DNA of 64,000 nt from the NCBI GenBank assembly GCA_964023205.1, contig OZ026840.1, forward strand, positions 15,294,454-15,358,453, written 5' to 3'. The DNA is from Lutraria lutraria (taxonomy: Eukaryota; Mollusca; Bivalvia; Venerida; Mactridae). Below the pieces are notes generated by a model. The model searched no databases and was not told the origin of the DNA. It saw only the letters and a program-made list of their open reading frames with translations. Below, in pieces: positions 57,301 to 64,000 of this stretch. Each line of letters opens with the position of its first letter. Positions within the stretch are counted from its first letter, which is position 1. Made by a program: the position numbers and the translations under genes.

Positions 57301-60300
57301 GAATTTCATTCAATATGGGGGGAAAATACATACTATTCAGCTTGGGGAATGGGGCCGAAAATCGGCCCTACTTGCCATAAACAAGAGGGCAAAGATGGAC
57401 CTTTGTCGCTCACCTGAGAACAAAGGCACAATAATTAATGACCAGGTAATATAGTTTCTATCTCGTAAAACTCATTTTTACGTAGATTTTGAGATCAAAC
57501 CAACAATGAAGGTAAAATACTGTTAAATAAGCTAAAATAAAGCAAATGTTCAAAGTCAAGGGCCCATAACTCTTGAAGTTATGCTCTGATTCCACCCATA
57601 ACTGAACTTGTCCTAGACCATAAGATCATACACATTCATTGTAAATATGATTAGGATCGGTGAATTTTGAAGGCGCTAGAGTGTAAACAAGCTAAAATAT
57701 AGCAAACTTTCAAAGTCAAGGGCCCATAACTCTTGAAGTTCTCGTCCGATTCCGCCCGTAATCAAACTTGGTCAAGATCTATTAGCTATACACATTTACT
57801 GAAAATATGATTAGGATTGGTGAATAAATGAATGCGCTACAGTGTAAACAAACTCAAATATAGCAAATTTTGTAATTCAAGGGCCCATGACTCTAGAAGT
57901 TCTGGTCCGATAATCGATCTTATTAGCCGAGACATTGTGGCCATATACATTGTGAGCAAGTTTAACCACGATTCGTTAAGAGCTGCGGATGCTAGAGTGT
58001 AAACAAACTAATTGTGGACGGACGACGGACGTCGGACATTCAACGATTCATCAGGGGAGCTAAAAAGGGCTGCCTAGGATTTCATATGATTACGTCATTA
58101 TATCCATACGTCACTATATCCATAAGAATGACATAAAGAAGAGCAAAAGTATTACATTATACTTCAAGTGTCCAATTCCTCACTATATCTGTGTTCACTA
58201 TTATTGAGTTAAACTACACATTTAAAGGGACGTTTGTTCATAATGACCTCGGCTCCAGGAACGCGTTATCAGTGTCCCCATCTTTACTACCGAGCATAAT
58301 AATGTGTTAAGAAAATCACAGGAAAGGAGGGAGACATGTGTCGTGTCTGTACTTTACAACGGGCCCGAAAAATAAACAGAAAATTAATTCTAAAAATGCC
58401 TGGCTCTCCTGTATGTTCATTCCCCACTCTCTTGGGTGGCTCTAAAATGGCCATAGCAATGGAAATCCTCTTCTTATGTTATCGTATGGAAAAAAGCATC
58501 CATCGACCTAATAACAGCACAGAAAATAGTGCAACTGTTGTATAAGTATACATTGCCGACTTTGCAGTTTTGATTCAAGTTGGAGATATATTGAAGGTTT
58601 CTGTTGATTTTGAAAGCACGGAAAACATTACAATGTTTTGGCTGGCAATTAAACTAATAAGAATAATAATTAAGTATTCATCAGCTTCGTTCATAAAAGA
58701 AAAGATAAACTTCGTTACGATATATCAATGTCTACTGATACCTTTAAATCGTATCAACCATACTTACCAACATCCTTTGTATAAACACAATGTTCCCAAC
58801 GAGCTCCATAGCTAGTACCACCGTCTGCCGTACTGACACTGTATAAATAATCTTCAGCTCTTTCAATATGGATGTGCGCTTGCGTGACATTTGGAGGCCG
58901 ACGTATCCAGTTTATAACTTTATCATGCTGTAAAGTGTTAAATCAATGGATTCGATATCTGGAAACTCTTTTCATTATTTATTTGTCATTAAAAAAGTAA
59001 AATAAATTTGTATCCAAGATATACATACCATGTCTGTTTATTACAAACTTACTTAGGTCTTATGATATACATAAAATATCTACAGTGATATTCACGCAGT
59101 AGATATGTTACTACAGAGTACTATACAGAGTCATATTATCGAAAAAGATGACAAAATGGCCATTTATACATGAAAGATAGTCTTTAAGCTTAAACAAACA
59201 CCTTGTTGGGTTTTTAAAATTAAAGTAGGTCTTATTTTACCTAGAAAGATGTCTTATCAGTGAAACAGACTTTTACTTGCAAATAAAACATCCCGAAATG
59301 TTCTTTATTAATCACGAAGTACATACAGAAATGTAGCACAATGTTACTTCTATGATATTGCAAAAAATAAGAAAAAGCAATTGACGAGATATGGTTAAAG
59401 ATAGGCATTATGTAAATATTGTTTTAGAACACACAAAAAATATATTTCTTATGTTTTACATGTACCATCACGTTATTTATTATTATGTACTACTAAATTA
59501 AAAACAAAATAATGGGCCTTTAAAGAGAATGTATGTAAGAAATAATCTTTAACTAATATAATACTAGTATCAAAGTGAGTTGGGCCTTTTAAAAATTCGC
59601 TCACGATACATACTGTGTTTACAACTCAATAATTTTGTAACCAGAAAAAACAAAGACAAAGATTATAAAAAAATACCAACCACACATTGTCCCTTAGATT
59701 TGAAACACCAGGTTACATAGACGTCCGTTGTTCTAGTTTGTGGAGGCTCGAATTGAATAAGCACATAGGCTTTCACATTGTCTGAGCTCTTCGCCATTTC
59801 AACCGTAAAAGTAGGTTGTTGAAAACCTGTCGGTAGAATAAGATTCCACATCACACCGAAAGTCATGATTGTGTGACCAGAAATCATAACAAGAAGTGAA
59901 AGATGGTTGCACAGTTGAGGCCAACAGAATAGTAAGACCTTGACCTTTGCCCTACTGACCTCAAAATCAGTAGGGATCATTTACATTTGATGAACAAGCT
60001 CCCGATGAAATCAGAGGAGCTTAGGTCAAATAGTTCGATAGTTATTGGTCCGACAAGGTTTGTTTACGGACGGACATTTGCAAAGCAGTATACCCTCTTT
60101 TCTTCTGTTCTCTCTTCTGTTGTTGTAAATGGCGACAAACATGTATTCATGTTTATACAATTACACTTTCTTGAATTATCTTGAACAATCTTCGAAAGTG
60201 GGCATACTAAGATCTGTATATAAAAGATGTATAAAGGGCAGACCTGAAAACGGGACAAATCACACGACGTGTTACATGTTCCTGTGAACACCTCCTTAAA

Positions 60301-63300
60301 ATACACAGCAAAGGGCGTGAATAGACTGGAACAGGACCATCCTTATTTCAACCCAAATGACTGGTATATCACATTAGCCACGGTTAAATACGAAACTGAT
60401 ATGCTAACTCTACGCGCAACTTCTTGGAGTTTTTATTCAGCCTTTAGTTTTATAAGTAATACCTTCCGTATAAAAGTATGATCATACTCACTTGATTGCC
60501 ATCTTTGCACAAGGATTGTCGATGGCCCATGCGCCATTCCTATCTCATTGCGAGCACTGACAACTACAACGTATGTACCATTACACCTCAATTTGGCACA
60601 TCCGTATGTACTGACTTCAGAAAAACTTGTACGCATTTCCAGTTCGTAACTTCCGGTGTGTGAAAAAGTGACGTCAATACCTTTCATTTTTGCGTTCATA
60701 TCGATTGCATCGATATTCTGAAAAGGTGTAAACGATTAGAGAAAGCCATTGATTGGACATCTCGTTAAAAACAAAGCAATCATCAATAAGTGTTAATATC
60801 AATCAAAACAAAATCAAAGCATTAACGGCCATCATTTGAAGTGAAAAATGCCATTATCTAACATAAACAAAAATACAGAAATATTGAAAACCAGCCCTCA
60901 CTCGTAACTACTCGTGCATTTCCGTAACTGAGAAATACGCCTCGTATATAAGTGTAGGGTTACAAATTTTGGTTATGCGGTTTCCGGTCACTACTGTTTC
61001 AACACTATATATAGCTAGGTATTCGTTTTCAAGAATCATTATCAAAATGACAGACTTTCAAACGTATGTATCATGGGAATCAAGTTCCCATTGGAAGAGA
61101 AACAGGTTGTTTACATTGTTGGATTCCCATGATGGAAGTAACCCGTGAAGTGAACAACAAAAACAAAATATTGGCCTGCCTATTATGTCCGAGTTCCTTT
61201 TTCATTAGACAAACGCCGATGAGTTCCGAATGACTTGCCCAGTGTCGATGTCATAAAATTGCAGTTGTCCAGGGTTTGCATGAAATATATAGAGACGTAA
61301 TCGGGACCGTAGATCTCATTCGGATAATACCGGGTGTTCGAATTATCGATGTTTTACTATGATTATTATACATGTAACTAAAAAATACGAAGATGAGTGT
61401 TCGAATACTTATACGTGCACATGACAAAACATGTGTATAAATATAAAAAGAATACTGAATTAACTCACTTGCCATGACAAGCAAACAGTTCTCATTTTCC
61501 CGCCGTCTGAGCATTCTTTAGGATTCCAGTAATATCCGCCGGGGATTAATTTTGGATTGGCACCTGGAACTGAAAATAATCAATAAGGTCATTTTTGCCT
61601 TAGTTTGTTTGAAAAAGAGGTTTCGGATAAGAGATCATTCGGCTGACATTCTACTGGTAGACAATGAGCTTAGTCTGAGCTATATAAAGTACCTTCTAGT
61701 AGTATCTACTACACTCGTATATCCAAAGTTCTCTAAACCTAGACAGAATTGTGTAAAACTGACGATCACTCAGTTGTAACCATAGGCACTCGATCCCGTG
61801 ATTTTTATACGTTTGCAGACGTTCTTTTGCAATTTCACCCATCAAACAATGCAAATCTGTCGAAAGAAAAATCTTCAATTTTTCCCTTATTGTGTGTATA
61901 AAATACACCAAGGTAGTAAACTCGCCATCTTTTTCGTTTGACGGTAGTGACGAAAATAAGCGTGGGACAGATTTGTATTGTTTGATGGGTGACATGACGT
62001 TGTTATGCCAACATAAAACATTGTTACATTGTTAAAACATTCGGATATAATGAAGATTCGGATACCGTGTAGTATAATTTTCCTGAATTCTCCTTTTTTA
62101 TTTTCTTTATCATTGGATACAGTAAAACAGGATTAATGTTGTATTTTCCCCATGAATTCACTATAACCCTACTCTACTGTATATTGTAATTAAACATTAC
62201 TGACCATCTTTTAATGTTTTCTTTTCTGTAGTGACACTGTTGCTCCAGAATCCTCCATTGACAGGTTTTTGTTCCACACTAAATGTATACTTGGTGTCTT
62301 CTTCAAGGTCACATAAAGTTTTTGTTTGAAATCTGTTCACACCATCAGCTGGTTGTGGATCGCTTATATCAACCTGTGTCTAGTATATAGCTATGATGTA
62401 ATATACTTAACCATGTATCGTCTAATACCTTCATGGTTTTCCAGCCACAGAACAGAAATACGTAACATGTATATGTATGCTACTTCAATAATAAAATCAT
62501 CTCATCATATTGACCACTTATTTTCTTCTAAACAAATATTTCAAGTTTCAGTTTCATGATCGCCACAATATTTAGGTTCAAACAGTCGATCGATGTTGTT
62601 TACTATACAGTACAACCTCTCCAGAACAGCCCTCTCTTGTGCAACAGCCTCCTTCCAAAACAGTATGATTTTCCCCACCACTGCACGTTTTAATTATTAT
62701 TTTAACCTTACTAGAGCAACAACCTCAATGTAACAACATTAATTGGCTACTCCCAAAGGGTGTTGCTTTGGAGAGGTTGCACTGTATTTGAAATGGATAC
62801 ATAAAATTCAATATGTCAAAAGATATGTATGAACTACCCGAAGCAACCGTTGTCAATTTTTTTTACGGTGTTTGGAAAGGAATCTCAATGCCACGATTGT
62901 GTTTTATTTGTTTGTTTGTTTCATCGGGTTTAACGCCATTTTCAGCATTATTTCAGTCATATCGTGGCCGGCAGTTTAATATCCTAATCAGCTTTCCTGG
63001 ACTTCATTTAGGTCTTAACCAGTACTAACCACATTCTACCCGTAAGCTTCTGCCAAGCTTCCCCACATAATTTAGAGGTGGAGGACAATTTAACATAGGA
63101 TATAATATATATACGGACAGTGTGAGACTCGCCGGGGTTCGAACTCACAACCTCTCGATCAATAGACAAACGCTCTAACCACTGAGCTAACCGGGCGGGC
63201 TACCATGTGTTTAATGTAATGTTGTTGTTTAGAGAGGTAGAACTTGTCAATGTGCATGATTGTATTGACAACTTATTGAGCGTCCAGGAAACTCTACATG

Positions 63301-63836
63301 CAATGCTTCGTTCCTCCTAAGCATGTTTCCAAAAATCCCCCCATTTACAGTATTATATCTAGCCTTCTATTAAACATGATTGTCGGTACAAAAATACAGC
63401 ACAATCTCTCCAGAGCGGCCGGCCCTCTCTTGGGCAACAACCTCCGTTGAACAACAGCATGACTTTTCCTTCTGCACGATTTAACTATTTATTTGATATC
63501 TCTAGAGCAACAACATCTCAACAGCAACCAATTTTTGCTTCTCCCAAAGGGTTTTGCTTTGGACAGGTTGCACTGTATGTTATATGAAGACTAAATTGAA
63601 CACATTTGTGCATATGCGTCCTTGTGCCTAATGATACATTGACACAATTCAATACATGTATCATAGTATTTTATGACAGAATTGTAAAGATAGAAATATT
63701 ACCTTGTTCTTACTCCATTTACTCATAATCCAGATTCTGTACTCATGAGTGACGGTGGCAAATTTGTTCCATTGTATCTGAATACAGGTGCTGTTAATCA
63801 CGTGACTTTTAAGATTAGTAATTGGGTTTGGCTTCA
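54372..63836 (-). CDS. Class I cytokine receptor paralogue (receptor 2), 3' eleven exons, 5' end off window
   Basis: Exons: 63836-63703, 62373-62205, 61569-61469, 60717-60492, 59826-59681, 58927-58768, 56871-56716, 56081-55935, 55820-55733, 55340-55241, 54452-54372 (stop 54374-54372). All are phase-consistent with GT-AG and match receptor 1 exons 5-15 one to one; eight of eleven have identical or near-identical lengths. The 501 visible residues comprise the second half of the cytokine-binding module with YTFSVEQKP and GFWSNS, three FN3 domains, TM (GQVIGISIGVFAAVVMATVG) and a tail of about 60 residues with VLQWKKKLGGVKIDLPENL and NTDSGVPSTPTPT. The signal peptide, Ig domain and first cytokine-binding half should lie beyond base 64000. 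It probably binds a related helical cytokine or pairs with receptor 1; this is inference from family knowledge. There is no Y-x-x-Q. Confidence 0.9.
54502..54667 (-). mobile_element. MITE family A, well preserved
   Basis: 'tacagtgcaacctctccaaatcaacacc' to 'gctctggagaggttgtactgta', TA at both ends. It lies in the last intron of receptor 2, 50 nt upstream of the terminal exon. Confidence 0.75.
55052..55127. mobile_element. MITE family B remnant
   Basis: Right third only: 'cgtccccacgaaatagccattttagtaaaaaacacgaaaattga'. Receptor 2 last intron. Confidence 0.6.
55241..55340 (-). other. Receptor 2 penultimate exon: membrane-proximal cytoplasmic segment
   Basis: RTLRERVLQWKKKLGGVKI, DLPENLDFELTPSYL, then donor CTG|GTACCT, the same junction position as receptor 1 (CTG|GTATAA). 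Reading through gives VPYIFYSL and a stop. Confidence 0.75.
55545..55564 (+). repeat. Homopolymer G run (20 G)
   Basis: 20 consecutive G in receptor 2's intron after the TM exon; flanked by the partial duplication 'gggggacaaatgtcctac' / 'gggaggctaatgtcctac'. Confidence 0.9.
55733..55820 (-). other. Receptor 2 transmembrane exon
   Basis: SLKLGQVIGISIGVFAAVV then MATVGIMCSL: one hydrophobic helix, 88 nt, phase 1 to 2, the same as receptor 1 exon 13. Confidence 0.9.
56155..56325. mobile_element. MITE family C copy
   Basis: 'cagcttgctacagttttcacaaagacatatagg' and 'gatcatagcatatgataacagaaacattttaagcgaa'; right terminus missing. Receptor 2 intron. Confidence 0.55.
57395..58050 (+). repeat. Mollusc-type repeat with three internal units of about 160 bp
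   Basis: Starts 'gacctttgtcgctcacctgag'. Three units each contain 'tcaagggcccat(a/g)actct' and end '(c/g)tagagtgtaaacaa'. It finishes with 'ggacggacgacggacgtcgg'. Receptor 2 intron between exons 58768 and 56871. Confidence 0.75.
59205..59525. mobile_element. MITE family F, degenerate
   Basis: Body 'aaagtaggtcttattttacctagaaagatgtcttatcag' and 'aggcattatgtaaatattgttttaga' match 45472-45780; right end 'aataatgggcctttaa'. Receptor 2 intron. Confidence 0.6.
59930..60010 (+). repeat. Dispersed 'gaccttgacc'-type repeat fragment
   Basis: 'agaccttgacctttgccctactgacctcaaaatcag'; about 100 nt from the acceptor of the receptor 2 exon starting 59826. Confidence 0.5.
60903..61222. mobile_element. MITE family D
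   Basis: 'cgtaactactcgtgcatttccgtaactgagaaatacgcc', 'ggttatgcggtttccgg' and 'cattagacaaacgccgatgagttcc' parallel 53744-54068. Receptor 2 intron. Confidence 0.55.
62205..62373 (-). other. Receptor 2 exon with WSXWS-like motif, near-identical to receptor 1 exon 6
   Basis: 169 nt, phase 0 to 1; I count about 7 differences from 38297-38465. Encodes GVNRFQTKTLCDLEED, YTFSVEQKP and GFWSNSVTTEK. Confidence 0.92.
62605..62787 (+). mobile_element. MITE family A
   Basis: 'tacagtacaacctctccagaacagccc' to 'ttggagaggttgcactgta', TA ends; receptor 2 intron. Confidence 0.75.
62905..63201 (-). mobile_element. tRNA-derived SINE, family 1, near full length
   Basis: Head on the minus strand 'gcccgcccggttagctcagtgg', B-box 'gagttcgaaccccgg', tail 'ggcgttaaacccgatgaaac'. 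The A-box is intact here, unlike at 5109-5411. Receptor 2 intron. Confidence 0.75.
63395..63577 (+). mobile_element. MITE family A
   Basis: 'tacagcacaatctctccagagcggcc' to 'ttggacaggttgcactgta'; receptor 2 intron, 126 nt from the exon ending at 63703. Confidence 0.7.
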
Positions 63837-64000
63837 CTGAAATGTATTAGTTCATTGACAATACTAGTACTAGTACTAGTACTCATTGTTTCCTATGACA
63901 GTCCATGTAACAAGTGGACATTACTCAAATTGGCCGATAGCGGCAATGTTGTCCTTACAACATATGACTTGTGCGCCGCCCATAGTTCTCCAATTCAGTA

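Noticed and set aside
62905..63200. Receptor 2 upstream exon on the minus strand in this interval
   Set aside because: The interval is a SINE; the receptor exon order already jumps correctly from 63703 to 62373.

Overview
This is an AT-rich, intron-rich animal nuclear window. The most likely source is a bivalve mollusc. That is inferred from the tRNA-headed SINEs, the repeats carrying 'gaccttgacctttgacc' and 'gacggacgacgg', the short TIR elements in nearly every intron, and the gene types. Nothing here is bacterial. I built the multi-exon models by hand from GT/AG junctions and reading phase.

Layout. (1) 2-142 (+): last coding exon of an unidentified gene, closed by a stop and an AATAAA. (2) 4619-274 (-): complete five-exon nucleoside hydrolase gene (319 aa), tail to tail with gene 1. 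(3) 4620-10163: intergenic, with SINEs, a TA-flanked MITE family and a 69-bp inverted-repeat element. (4) 23132-10164 (-): complete 12-exon gene for a 1133-aa protein with a long-loop Cys4 (GATA-like) finger, a charged helical middle and a 674-residue Q/N/S-rich tail in one exon. I do not recognise the family. (5) 25.4-27.9 kb (-): 5'-truncated LINE whose single reading frame is broken by two nonsense codons. (6) 33683-49081 (+): complete 15-exon class I cytokine receptor of gp130/Domeless architecture (signal peptide, Ig-like domain, two-part cytokine-binding module, three more FN3 domains, TM, about 68-residue tail). (7) 63836-54372 (-): 3' eleven exons of a paralogue of gene 6, with matching exon order and phases; its 5' exons lie beyond the window.

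The centrepiece is the tail-to-tail receptor pair. Both tails are short, lack an obvious STAT-docking Y-x-x-Q, and share a membrane-proximal W-K-K-K motif and a terminal T-D-S-G-(I/V)-P motif. Exon 6 and the start of its 3' intron are nearly identical between the two while other exons are much more diverged, which suggests local gene conversion. Receptor introns also hold three minisatellites (24-bp, 42-bp and about 15-bp units) and a near-perfect hairpin. In gene 4 a MITE sits so close to a splice donor that its target-site TA forms part of that donor.
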